A stretch of 39,686 nt of DNA from DATBFX01 sp036558305 (lineage in GTDB: Bacteria > Chloroflexota > Chloroflexia > Thermomicrobiales > UBA6265). Within the stretch, counting starts at the first letter, position 1. Each line of letters opens with the position of its first letter. A model generated the notes under the pieces. It made no database searches, had not been told where the DNA came from, and worked only from the letters and a program-made list of their open reading frames with translations. Positions 32,781 to 39,686 of this stretch are shown one piece after another. The stretch lies in contig DATBFX010000463.1 of assembly GCA_036558305.1 (NCBI GenBank), forward strand, positions 1 to 39,686. The letters run 5' to 3'. A program made the translations under genes and the position numbers.

Positions 32781-33815
32781 ATGGGTGAGCGCCGGCCCCT
32801 GCTCTGGGGACTCCTGGTGCAGATGGGGTTCAACACCTACGCCGATCGCGATGCCCCCGAATTCTGGGCCGTCTCCAACAACCCCTTCCTCAGCGCCAGT
32901 CCTGCCGTCCGCTTCGACCACGGACTCTGGCACGAACTGGGCGACGCGATGGTCGCGGCCGGGTTGAACGCGGTCGTGATCGCGCCGGCGGAGGCGGTGC
33001 GCTTTGCCTCCCACCCCGAACTCGCCGCCGAGGGGGCGATGTCGGTCGCCGAGTTGCGCACGGAGTTGGCACGGCTGCGGTGTCTCGGGATCGAGCCGAT
33101 CCCGAAGATCAACTTCTCGACCGGCCACGACGTCTGGCTCGGTCCTTACGGCCGTGCCGTGTCGACCGACGCGTACTATCGCGTCTGCGCCGACCTGATC
33201 GCCGAGACCATCGAGATCTTCGACACCCCCCGCCTGTTCCATCTCGGTTACGACGAAGAGAATCTCGACAACCAGCGCGACTACGACTACGTCGTCATCC
33301 GCCAGCACGACCTCTGGTGGCACGACTTCCTCTTCTTCGTCGAGCAGGTCGAGCGGGCGGGCGTCCGCCCCTGGATCTGGTCCGACTACCTCTGGGATCA
33401 CCTCGACGAGTTTGCCGCGCGGATGCCGCGCTCGGTCGTCCAGAGCAACTGGTACTACGACCCCAACTTCGACCTCGCCGCCGACGACGCGAACTACGAG
33501 CGTTCGCGCCAAACCCACACCAAGGACACGATCCGCGACCCGCGGACGCGCACGACACCGCTGCGCGGCTACCTCGAATTGGAGCGGCTCGGGTTCGACC
33601 AAATCCCGACCGGTAGCACCACCCACACCTACGGCCAGCCGGTCGACAACTTCGAAGGGACCGTCCCCTTCTGCGTCGAGCAGATTGCCCCCGAACGGCT
33701 GCTGGGGTTTCTCCAGACCGTCTGGCGACCGGTCGTACCGGCAGCCCGCGACCGCTTCCTGGCAAGCATCGAATCGGTCGGACGGGCGAAGGCGGCGTAC
33801 GAGGCCGGCCCGTGA
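32781..33815 (+). CDS. GH20-like TIM-barrel protein
   Basis: 344 residues without a signal peptide. FHLGYDEENLD places Asp158-Glu159 after a beta-strand in the way GH20 beta-hexosaminidases carry their D-E catalytic pair. The preceding LRCLGIEPIPKINFSTGHDVWLG resembles the barrel strand before it, and WIWSDYLWDH and WYYDPNFDL fit later strands. The match is partial, so it may be a distant non-catalytic or different-specificity relative. ATG32781 has AGGTGG 5 bases upstream; a GTG in frame at 32772 is possible. It is flanked by a divergent sialidase-like gene. Confidence 0.6.
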   Translation: MGERRPLLWGLLVQMGFNTYADRDAPEFWAVSNNPFLSASPAVRFDHGLWHELGDAMVAAGLNAVVIAPAEAVRFASHPELAAEGAMSVAELRTELARLRCLGIEPIPKINFSTGHDVWLGPYGRAVSTDAYYRVCADLIAETIEIFDTPRLFHLGYDEENLDNQRDYDYVVIRQHDLWWHDFLFFVEQVERAGVRPWIWSDYLWDHLDEFAARMPRSVVQSNWYYDPNFDLAADDANYERSRQTHTKDTIRDPRTRTTPLRGYLELERLGFDQIPTGSTTHTYGQPVDNFEGTVPFCVEQIAPERLLGFLQTVWRPVVPAARDRFLASIESVGRAKAAYEAGP

Positions 33816-33886
33816 GTGGTCCCCCTCTGGCGCGCGAACCCGTGCCGAAGGCTTTGACGAGACCGCGATGTGCGCGCTGGTGGCAA

Positions 33887-33962
33887 GGGCGGACACGGAG
33901 GTCCACCCCGACGATCGTCGAGCGCCGCCCGGATCCGTAGGGGCGGACCTCCGTGTCCGCCC
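33887..33962. repeat. Inverted pair of GGGCGGAC/GTCCGCCC palindromes
   Basis: The first unit (33887-33912) and the second (33937-33962) are inverted copies with two differences. The second reads GTAGGGGCGGACC then TCCGTGTCCGCCC. Each unit is also an imperfect palindrome. The GTAGGGG ends face inward here, opposite to the elements at 4643 and 9705. Confidence 0.7.
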
Positions 33963-33999
33963 GGCTGAATTGCGGGTAGACCCGACTTTGACACGGCTC

Positions 34000-34028
34000 T
34001 TGACAATGTGTCGCCTCGCTCCTACGCT
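34000..34028 (+). promoter_or_regulatory. Candidate promoter for the GntR gene of importer C
   Basis: TTGACA (34000-34005), a 17-base spacer and TACGCT (34023-34028) fit a sigma-70 promoter. A second TTGACA lies 12 bases upstream. TAGTAGACCA downstream of the -10 is a weak GntR-like half-palindrome. The rest of the 323-bp gap holds only the palindrome pair at 33887-33962. Confidence 0.55.
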
Positions 34029-34138
34029 ACTTAGTAGACCAGTTGCAATCGACCCTCAACCCTACGTTCGTCTCGCGGTAGCGCTTGACCCCTTGACCCA
34101 TCGGACGTTCGTGTCGCGTTCGGCCCGTCGGGGTGCTC

Positions 34139-34837
34139 ATGGAGCCACTCGAACCGCGTCTCCGCCTTTACGAGGGTGCGTTCGCGGCGATCCGCCAGTA
34201 CGTCGTGCGAGAGCGGCTGCGCCCGGGTGACCCCCTGCCGTCCGAGCGCCAGATCCAACAGCAACTCGGGATCAGCCGGGCACCGGTGCGGGAGGCGCTC
34301 CGGGTGCTGCAAAGCGTCGGCATGATCGAGGCGCGCCAGGGTAAGGGGCTCTTCGTCAAGGAGATGGACCTGCGACCGATGGTCGACACGTTCGTCTCCC
34401 ACCTGGAGTTGATCGACGTCGACTCCTTCGGGCATCTGCTCGGGTTGCGGCAAATCCTCGAACTCGGCGCCGCCGATCTCGCCGCGAAAGAGCGGACGGA
34501 CGACGATCTGGTCCGGATGGCGGCGATTCTGGCGCTAATGCGACAGCGGATCGACCGCGGGGAGTTGGTCCTCGAGGAGGACCTGGGTTTCCACGATCTG
34601 TTGGTGCAGGCGACCCACAACCCGCTCCTCGCCTACCTTTATGCCTGTCTGACGCCATTTCTGGTCGCCGTGCGGGAAGGCGGTGAGTTGACCACGCGGG
34701 TCCTCGACGAGTGCCTGACCGATCATACCGCCATCTACGAGGCGATCCGCGACCGGGACGCCGCTCGGGCAATCCGGTTGATGCAAGAACACATGGAGTC
34801 GGTGCGTCGACAACTCGCGGACGACCGGCAATCGTAG
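34139..34837 (+). CDS. GntR-family transcriptional regulator, FadR/FCD type
   Basis: 232 residues. The winged helix-turn-helix is at LPSERQIQQQLGISRAPVREALRVLQSVGMIEARQGKGLFV (about residues 35-75), with an FCD ligand domain (about 90-220) holding LGLRQILELGAADLAA, EDLGFHDLLVQATHNPLL and ECLTDHTAIYEAIRDRD with metal-binding histidines. It leads the importer C operon and probably represses it until a sugar-acid or keto-acid ligand appears. ATG34139 is used; GTG34133 in the same frame is possible, and no strong ribosome-binding site decides. Confidence 0.9.
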   Translation: MEPLEPRLRLYEGAFAAIRQYVVRERLRPGDPLPSERQIQQQLGISRAPVREALRVLQSVGMIEARQGKGLFVKEMDLRPMVDTFVSHLELIDVDSFGHLLGLRQILELGAADLAAKERTDDDLVRMAAILALMRQRIDRGELVLEEDLGFHDLLVQATHNPLLAYLYACLTPFLVAVREGGELTTRVLDECLTDHTAIYEAIRDRDAARAIRLMQEHMESVRRQLADDRQS

Positions 34838-34892
34838 GCAGCACCCGACGACGGAGGAGGCAGACTATGGCGTGAGCGGCAACCGGCGCGAA

Positions 34893-35010
34893 GTCGTCAG
34901 TCGTCAGTCGTCAGTCGTCAGCACGATGGACAGACGGACAGACGGACAGACGGACAGGACAACCGCACCGTAGCGTTCTGACGACTGACGACTCACGACT
35001 GACGACTGAC
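34893..35010. repeat. Paired heptamer inverted repeat (GTCGTCA), with octamer array in the loop
   Basis: Left arm: four GTCGTCA units from 34893 to 34920. Right arm: TGACGAC units at 34979, 34986 and 35000, plus one variant TCACGAC at 34993. 34893-34921 pairs with 34978-35006 at 28 of 29 positions. The 56-base loop holds a second array, GGACAGAC at 34928, 34936 and 34944 and a partial fourth. It lies between the GntR stop and the binding-protein ribosome-binding site. Confidence 0.9.
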
Positions 35011-35034
35011 GTAGGATCGAAAGGAGTGGGATCC

Positions 35035-36690
35035 ATGTCCGACCCGACCCGATCGCGAATCCTGGCCCATCCGTTGTCGCGCCGCTCACTACTCAAGCAG
35101 ACCGCCGCCGCGGGCGCCGCCGCCACCCTCGTTGTGCCGGCAAGTGCCCGGTTTGCGCCGTCGGTGGCCGCCCAGGAAACGGGCCCATCGTTTACCACGA
35201 ATTTCTACCAGACCATTCCAAACCCCTGGATGATGTCCGGCCAGGCCGTCTGGACCGCACTCGTTTTCGACACCCTCGTCGCCTGGGACGAGAACTACAG
35301 CGGGATCGTTCCCTCACTGGCCGAAAGCTGGACGGCGTCGGATGACGGTCTCGTCTACACCTTCAAACTCCGGCAGGGCGTCACCTGGCACGACGGCCAA
35401 CCGTTTACCTCGGCGGACATCGTCTGGTCGTACACGACCTTCCTCCAGCCGGCCGTCGCCACCGCCAGCGCCAGTTGGATCTTGCCAAACCTCAAGTCGA
35501 TCAAGGGGGCCGAAGCCTACACGACCGGTGCGGCGCCGGATCTGCCCGGCGTAAAGGCTGTGGACGACTTGACGGTCGAAATCACGCTCGAACAGCCATC
35601 GCCCCTCTTCCTCAATCAAATGGCGATGTGCTGGATTCTTCCCAAGCACGCGCTGGCAGATGTCCCGCTCGACGACAAGTTCTTCGACGCACCGTACTTC
35701 AGCGAACAACTCATCGGTACGGGCCCGTTCAAATTCAAGGAGTGGGAACGCGACCAGTTCATCACGGTCGTCCGCCACGACGGCTATTACCGCGGTAAAC
35801 CGCTGCTCGACTCGATCGTCGCGCGCAAGGTCGACCAGGGGAGCGTCGCCATTCTCTCCCAACAGAACGGCGAGCTCGACGCCATCTTCCTCACCTCGCC
35901 CGACGACATCGAGACGGTCAAGAAGGACACCAACCTCGACGTCTTCCCCGGTCCCGGCATGGTCCTGCAATCGCTGGGCGTCGGCAACAAACCGGAGATT
36001 CTCAAGGACAAGCGGGTCCGGCAGGCGTTCATCTACGCCATCGACCGCAAGACGATCCTCGACACCCTCTATAAGGGGACGGCGGAGATCGTCAACACCC
36101 CGTTCGTGGTCGATTGGGTGCCGATGGACGGCGTCAATTCCTACGACTACGACCCGGACAAGGCGAAGTCGCTGCTTGCCGACGCGGGTTTTGACACCGG
36201 GACGGCGGTCGACCTCTGGGCCTATTACACCGACCAATTCACCGGACAACTGATGGCGGCGTTCCAACAATACCTCGGCGACGTCGGGGTCAAGACGAAC
36301 GTCTTGCAGACCGATTGGGAGAACATGCAAGCCGACGCCACCGTGGGCAACTTCGGTCTGCTGTACCAGGGCAGCTCGCGCGGGCCCGATCCCGACGCCG
36401 TCTACATCTACTTCCACAGCAAGAGCGAGTACAACAAGATCTACAGCGATCCGGACGTCGACAAACTCCTCGACGACGGCCGGAACACCCTCGATCAAGA
36501 GAAGCGCGCCCAGATCTACAACCAGCTTGCGGTCAAACTCAACGACCTCAACTTCTGGCTGTCGCTCTGGACGCCGCTCCGCCACTGGGCCGTGGTCAAG
36601 TCGGTCAGCGGCGCCCACGGCAAGCTGGGCACGCCCGGACTCCACATCCCGTTCTACACCCAGGCGGAGACGTGGGGTAAGGCCGGGTGA
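35035..36690 (+). CDS. Extracellular solute-binding protein, family 5, Tat-exported (importer C)
   Basis: 551 residues of the SBP_bac_5 family. A twin-arginine signal, LSRRSLLKQTAAAGAAATLV, is at residues 15-35, with processing near VAAQ. Family hallmarks are SLAESWTASDDGLVYTFKLRQG, TWHDGQPFTSADIVWSY and IGTGPFKFKEWERD. ATG35035 has AAGGAG 8 bases upstream. It is followed by OppB and OppC of the same system and then an HpcH/HpaI aldolase, so a sugar, sugar acid or related compound is as likely a substrate as a peptide. Confidence 0.92.
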   Translation: MSDPTRSRILAHPLSRRSLLKQTAAAGAAATLVVPASARFAPSVAAQETGPSFTTNFYQTIPNPWMMSGQAVWTALVFDTLVAWDENYSGIVPSLAESWTASDDGLVYTFKLRQGVTWHDGQPFTSADIVWSYTTFLQPAVATASASWILPNLKSIKGAEAYTTGAAPDLPGVKAVDDLTVEITLEQPSPLFLNQMAMCWILPKHALADVPLDDKFFDAPYFSEQLIGTGPFKFKEWERDQFITVVRHDGYYRGKPLLDSIVARKVDQGSVAILSQQNGELDAIFLTSPDDIETVKKDTNLDVFPGPGMVLQSLGVGNKPEILKDKRVRQAFIYAIDRKTILDTLYKGTAEIVNTPFVVDWVPMDGVNSYDYDPDKAKSLLADAGFDTGTAVDLWAYYTDQFTGQLMAAFQQYLGDVGVKTNVLQTDWENMQADATVGNFGLLYQGSSRGPDPDAVYIYFHSKSEYNKIYSDPDVDKLLDDGRNTLDQEKRAQIYNQLAVKLNDLNFWLSLWTPLRHWAVVKSVSGAHGKLGTPGLHIPFYTQAETWGKAG

Positions 36691-36695
36691 TTTAG

Positions 36696-36755
36696 GAGGA
36701 CTGAGGACTGAGGACTGAGTGGGTTGGTCTTCTCAGTCCTCAGTCCTCAGTCCTC
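36696..36755. repeat. Paired heptamer inverted repeat (AGGACTG), perfect 24-bp stem
   Basis: Left arm: three AGGACTG units from 36697. Right arm: three CAGTCCT units from 36734 to 36754. The 24 bases at 36696-36719 are perfectly complementary to 36732-36755, with a 12-base loop. It begins 6 bases after the binding-protein stop and ends 13 bases before the OppB start. Confidence 0.92.
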
Positions 36756-36768
36756 ATGCGAGGCTGCC

Positions 36769-37731
36769 GTGCAGCGGTACATCCTCCGCCGGTTGTTGCT
36801 CGCCGTTTTCCTGCTGTTCGGGATCACGGTGATCAACTTCCTGATCGTCAACCTGGCGCCGGGCGATCCGCTCAGCCGGATGATGAACCCGGAGATCGGG
36901 CTGAGTCAGGATCAACTGGCGGGGTTGCGGGAGAAGTTCGGCCTCGATAAGCCCCTGACGGTGCGCTACGTCTACTGGCTGAAGGAGGCAGTCACCGGGA
37001 ACTTCGGGTACCGGATGTCGGTGCAGGACCATCGCCCGGTCGGGGCGTTGCTGAAGGAGCGGATCCCGCGGACGATCGAGTTGATGCTGGCCGCCATCTT
37101 CATCGCCAACGCGACGGGGATCGTCCTGGGCGTCATCTCGGCGGTCAAGCGGTACTCGGTGCTCGACTACTTCCTGACGGTGACCGCCTTCCTCGGCATC
37201 TCGACCCCCGGCTTCTTCGTCGCGCTGGGCATGATCTACCTGCTGGCGGTTCGGCTTGGCTGGTTCCCGACCAGCGGTATCCGCAGCCCGCTCAGAGATC
37301 CGTCGCTGACCGACCAATTGCACCATCTCGTGCTGCCGGCCGCCGCGCTCGCGATCGAGTACGTCGCCGGGATGATGCGCCAGGCGCGGGCCAGCATGCT
37401 GGAGGCGCTCGGTCAGGACTACATCGTCACCGCGCGGGCGAAGGGATTGCGCGAGCACGCCGTCGTCTACCGCCACGCCCTGCGGAACGCGGCGCTGCCG
37501 CTGGTGACGCTCTTCGGTCTCTACCTCCCCGGTCTGATCGGGGGCTCGATCATCATCGAGACGATCTTCGGGTGGCCGGGCATGGGGAGTCTGGCGATCG
37601 ACGCCGTCCACGGCCGCGATTACAACATGCTGATGGCGATCAACCTGGTCGGCGCGACGATGGTGCTGGTGACGAACCTCGTCATCGACATCGCCTACGC
37701 GTACATCGACCCGCGGATCAATTACCGGTAA
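36769..37731 (+). CDS. Peptide/nickel-type ABC transporter permease, OppB/DppB family (importer C)
   Basis: A 320-residue inner-membrane permease: QRYILRRLLLAVFLLFGITVINFLI as first membrane segment, VNLAPGDPLSRMM, EAA loop IVTARAKGLREHAVVYRHALRN, and ETIFGWPGMGSLAIDAV. GTG36769 with GAGG 5 bases upstream matches the family start; an in-frame ATG at 36724 would translate the hairpin repeat and is unlikely. The gene lies between two long inverted repeats of different sequence. Confidence 0.91.
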   Translation: MQRYILRRLLLAVFLLFGITVINFLIVNLAPGDPLSRMMNPEIGLSQDQLAGLREKFGLDKPLTVRYVYWLKEAVTGNFGYRMSVQDHRPVGALLKERIPRTIELMLAAIFIANATGIVLGVISAVKRYSVLDYFLTVTAFLGISTPGFFVALGMIYLLAVRLGWFPTSGIRSPLRDPSLTDQLHHLVLPAAALAIEYVAGMMRQARASMLEALGQDYIVTARAKGLREHAVVYRHALRNAALPLVTLFGLYLPGLIGGSIIIETIFGWPGMGSLAIDAVHGRDYNMLMAINLVGATMVLVTNLVIDIAYAYIDPRINYR

Positions 37732-37733
37732 CG

Positions 37734-37865
37734 GAGGCGGCGAGGCGGCGAGGCGGCAAGGACGATGTACGACGTTCGTGGCTCCGAAATCGAGGACACG
37801 AGGACAGGGATCCCGAATCCCGATCCAGCCCTTGCCGCCTCGCCGCCTCGCCGCCTCGCCGCCTC
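37734..37865. repeat. Paired octamer inverted repeat (GAGGCGGC), perfect 27-bp stem, spanning the OppC start
   Basis: Left arm: three GAGGCGGC units (37734-37757) plus AAG. Right arm: CTT, then GCCGCCTC units at 37834, 37842, 37850 and 37858. The 27 bases at 37734-37760 are perfectly complementary to 37831-37857. The left arm starts 2 bases after the OppB stop and contains the AAGG before ATG37765. The right arm lies inside the OppC coding sequence and is translated. Confidence 0.92.
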
Positions 37866-38730
37866 GCAGTCTACGCGTGTCGAATCGCCCTGGGCGCAGG
37901 CCGCCCGGCGCTTTCGGCGGCACCGGTTGGCGGTCGCCGGGCTCGTCGTGCTGGTCATCCTGAGTCTGATGGCGATCTTCGCGCCCGTGGTCGGGCAGCA
38001 CGATCCCAACCGGGGCGACTTCCGGCACATCAACGAGCGCCCGAGCCAGCAACACTGGCTCGGCACCGACGGCAACGGGCGTGACTACTGGAGCCGCCTC
38101 GTCTTCGGTGCCCGCGTCTCCCTCTCGGTGGGGCTGGTGGCGACCGGGATTGCCGCGTCGATCGGGACGGTCTGCGGTGCGCTGTCGGGTTTCTACGGCG
38201 GCGCCGTCGATCTGGTGATCCAGCGCTTCACCGAGATGGTGATGACCTTCCCGACGCTGTTGATCATCATCACCCTCGTCGCCTACGTCGGGCCGAGTAT
38301 CTACAACATCATGGCCGTCCTCGGCTTGCTGGGATGGACGAGTTTCTGCCGCGTCGTGCGCGGTCAGGTGCTCTCCGTCCGCGAGGTGGCGTTCGTCGAA
38401 GCGGCACGGACGATCGGCGCGCGCGATCACACGATCATGTTCCGCCACATCCTGCCGAACGTCCTCCCCTACGTCGTCGTCCTCGCCACCCTGAACATCG
38501 CCGGCATCATCCTGGTCGAAGCCGGGCTTTCCTTCCTTGGACTCGGCGTCCAGGTGCCGACGGCGAGCTGGGGCAACATGCTCCAGCAGGCACAGACCCT
38601 CGACGTCTTGGTGACGAAACCCTGGCGCTGGATCGCACCGGGCGCGGCGATCGCGCTCACCGTCCTCTCCATCAACTTCGTCGGCGACGGTCTGCACGAC
38701 GCGATCGACCCGCGCTCGAAGATCAACTAG
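37765..38730 (+). CDS. Peptide/nickel-type ABC transporter permease, OppC/DppC family (importer C)
   Basis: A 321-residue inner-membrane permease with HWLGTDGNGRDYWSRLVFGAR, EAA loop FVEAARTIGARDHTIMFRHILPN, AGLSFLGLGVQVP and GDGLHDAIDPRSK. ATG37765 is the only sensible start, because no other start codon occurs in frame before the first membrane segment (about residues 52-72). As a result residues 23-35 or so (LAASPPRRLAAS) are encoded by the right arm of the octamer inverted repeat, and the first 35 residues do not resemble the family. The ribosome-binding AAGG is only 3 bases from the ATG and lies in the left arm. Confidence 0.88.
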   Translation: MYDVRGSEIEDTRTGIPNPDPALAASPPRRLAASQSTRVESPWAQAARRFRRHRLAVAGLVVLVILSLMAIFAPVVGQHDPNRGDFRHINERPSQQHWLGTDGNGRDYWSRLVFGARVSLSVGLVATGIAASIGTVCGALSGFYGGAVDLVIQRFTEMVMTFPTLLIIITLVAYVGPSIYNIMAVLGLLGWTSFCRVVRGQVLSVREVAFVEAARTIGARDHTIMFRHILPNVLPYVVVLATLNIAGIILVEAGLSFLGLGVQVPTASWGNMLQQAQTLDVLVTKPWRWIAPGAAIALTVLSINFVGDGLHDAIDPRSKIN

Positions 38731-38734
38731 ACGG

Positions 38735-38832
38735 AAGTGGCAAGTGGCAAGTGGCAAGAAACAAGTACGGAAGGGTGCGCCGCCCAAGCTCAAAGCTCGT
38801 ACTTGCCACTTGCCACTTGCCACTTGCCACTC
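38735..38832. repeat. Paired heptamer inverted repeat (AGTGGCA/TGCCACT)
   Basis: Left arm: AGTGGCA at 38736, 38743 and 38750, followed by diverged AGAAACA. Right arm: four TGCCACT units from 38804 to 38831. 38735-38769 pairs with 38798-38832 at 31 of 35 positions, leaving a 28-base loop. It starts 5 bases after the OppC stop and ends just before the ribosome-binding site of the aldolase gene. Confidence 0.9.
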
Positions 38833-38844
38833 GAAGGAGACGGA

Positions 38845-39606
38845 ATGCGCCCAAATCGCGTCAAGCAACTCTGGCGTGAAGGAAAGGCCGTTCGCGCCGC
38901 CTGGACGCTGACCGGCGATCCGCTGACCGCGGAGATCCTGGCCAACGCCGGATTCGACGCGATCCTGATCGACATGCAGCACGGGTTTACGATCGGCGTG
39001 GAACGGGTCGGGACCTTGCTCCACGCGATCAGCACGACCGCGGCGGTGCCACTCGTCCGGGTTCCGTGGAACGATCCGGTTCATCTTCAATACGTCCTCG
39101 ATGCGGGTGCCTATGGGGTCATCGTGCCGTTGGTGAACACGCCCGAGGAGGCGGCGCGGGCGGCCGGGGCCTGTCGCTACCCGCCGCTCGGGTTTCGCAG
39201 CATCGGTCCCAACCGGGTCGAGTACTACGCCGGCGCCGACTACGTCCAGCACGCGAACGACGAGATCATCTGCCTGGTGATGATCGAGCACATCGATGCG
39301 GTCGGAAGGATCGAGGCGATCGCCCGCGTGCCGGGGATCGACGGGTTCTTCATCGGCCCCGGCGACCTGGCGATCAGTCTCGGTTTGCCGCCCGCCGGCG
39401 GTGCCGCCGATCAGCGCTTCCGCGACGCCTGTCAACGGGTGCTCGACGTCGCGCGGTCCAACGGTCTCGTCGCCGGGATCGCTCCGTTCAGCGCGGAAGA
39501 CGCGCGGCGGCGGGTCGACGGAGGCTACGCCTTTTGCCCCTTCGGCAACGATTGGTCGTTTCTCGTGGAGGGCGCGGAAGCGGCGTTGCGGACGTTCGGA
39601 GGGTAG
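38845..39606 (+). CDS. HpcH/HpaI-type aldolase (2-keto-3-deoxy acid aldolase family)
   Basis: A 253-residue TIM-barrel class II aldolase. Signature residues are His46 in DMQHG, Arg72 in VRVP, metal ligands Glu148 in MIEHIDAV and Asp174 in GPGDLA, and PLVNTPEEA and PLGFRSIGPNR between them. These enzymes reversibly split 2-keto-3-deoxy or 4-hydroxy-2-keto acids to pyruvate and an aldehyde. ATG38845 has GAAGGAG 5 bases upstream; open sequence before it is the translated repeat. As last visible gene of the importer C operon it suggests the imported compound is a sugar acid or is converted to one. Confidence 0.92.
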   Translation: MRPNRVKQLWREGKAVRAAWTLTGDPLTAEILANAGFDAILIDMQHGFTIGVERVGTLLHAISTTAAVPLVRVPWNDPVHLQYVLDAGAYGVIVPLVNTPEEAARAAGACRYPPLGFRSIGPNRVEYYAGADYVQHANDEIICLVMIEHIDAVGRIEAIARVPGIDGFFIGPGDLAISLGLPPAGGAADQRFRDACQRVLDVARSNGLVAGIAPFSAEDARRRVDGGYAFCPFGNDWSFLVEGAEAALRTFGG

Positions 39607-39623
39607 AGCGGTCGGCCCCCCCC

Positions 39624-39685
39624 GGCCCCCCAATCCTGGGGGGAGACGAGAGCACGCGTCGTTCACCCCCCAGGATTGGGGGGCC
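39624..39685. repeat. Perfect 20-bp inverted repeat of C6/G6 hairpins at the right edge
   Basis: 39624-39643 is exactly complementary to 39666-39685. Each arm is itself a hairpin, CCCCCC-AATCCT-GGGGGG. It lies 18 bases after the aldolase stop and could act as a bidirectional terminator or be another REP-like element. The window ends one base later. Confidence 0.8.
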
Positions 39686-39686
39686 G

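Noticed and set aside
34893..35010. CRISPR array
   Set aside because: Units are 7 bases and contiguous, without spacers, and they face each other as an inverted repeat.
36724..36768. Upstream ATG36724 as OppB start
   Set aside because: It would translate the hairpin repeat; GTG36769 has a ribosome-binding site and matches the family N-terminus.

Overview
The window is GC-rich and tightly packed. GTG and TTG starts are frequent, and three peptide/nickel-type (Opp/Dpp family) importers are present. Two genes belong to a Tat-exported cysteine-rich family beginning MDG-x-RFDAL. Together this suggests a Chloroflexota bacterium of the Thermomicrobia/Sphaerobacter kind. That assignment is inference from gene style; no rRNA or other decisive marker gene is present. 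I saw no tRNA, rRNA, CRISPR array, prophage or transposase.

Left block (1-15993, all minus strand): a peptide and amino-acid scavenging cluster. In transcription order it holds OppB, OppC and a Tat-exported solute-binding protein (importer B), an S9/DPP-IV-type peptidase, a 1044-residue Asp-box (BNR/sortilin-like) propeller protein, 1-pyrroline-5-carboxylate dehydrogenase, a second binding protein with OppB and OppC (importer A), and a succinylglutamate desuccinylase/aspartoacylase-type enzyme cut by the left edge. A GntR/FCD regulator is divergent at 16113 and probably controls it. Neither importer has an ATPase gene in view.

Middle block (16.1-30.0 kb): a DUF2238-type membrane protein, a ParD-like antitoxin fused to the tail of a ParE toxin, a GNAT acetyltransferase, arginyl-tRNA synthetase, and a large STAND/LuxR regulator. 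The regulator is followed by two paralogous Tat-exported disulfide-rich proteins, the second ending in a Hint (hedgehog/intein) autoprocessing domain. Then come two complete toxin-antitoxin pairs (VapBC, and UPF0175 with DUF3368), an esterase and a DUF3072 protein.

Right block (30.1-39.6 kb): a catabolic region with a fumarylacetoacetate-hydrolase family enzyme, a VOC protein and a sialidase-like propeller on the minus strand. On the plus strand are a GH20-like TIM-barrel protein, a GntR/FCD regulator, importer C (binding protein, OppB, OppC) and an HpcH/HpaI aldolase. FAH and HpcH enzymes suggest 2-keto-acid or sugar-acid breakdown.

The most unusual structure is non-coding. Every gap of the importer C operon (GntR | SBP | OppB | OppC | aldolase) contains a different long inverted repeat whose arms are tandem 7- or 8-base units. 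A further copy lies at 835-913, and a one-armed version sits inside the STAND/LuxR coding sequence. Where the units are translated, gain or loss of one unit would shift the reading frame. Other short palindromic families are GTAGGGGCGG-ended elements around the P5C dehydrogenase and propeller genes, two-hairpin modules at 2.8 and 12.2 kb, and a C6/G6 hairpin pair at the right edge.
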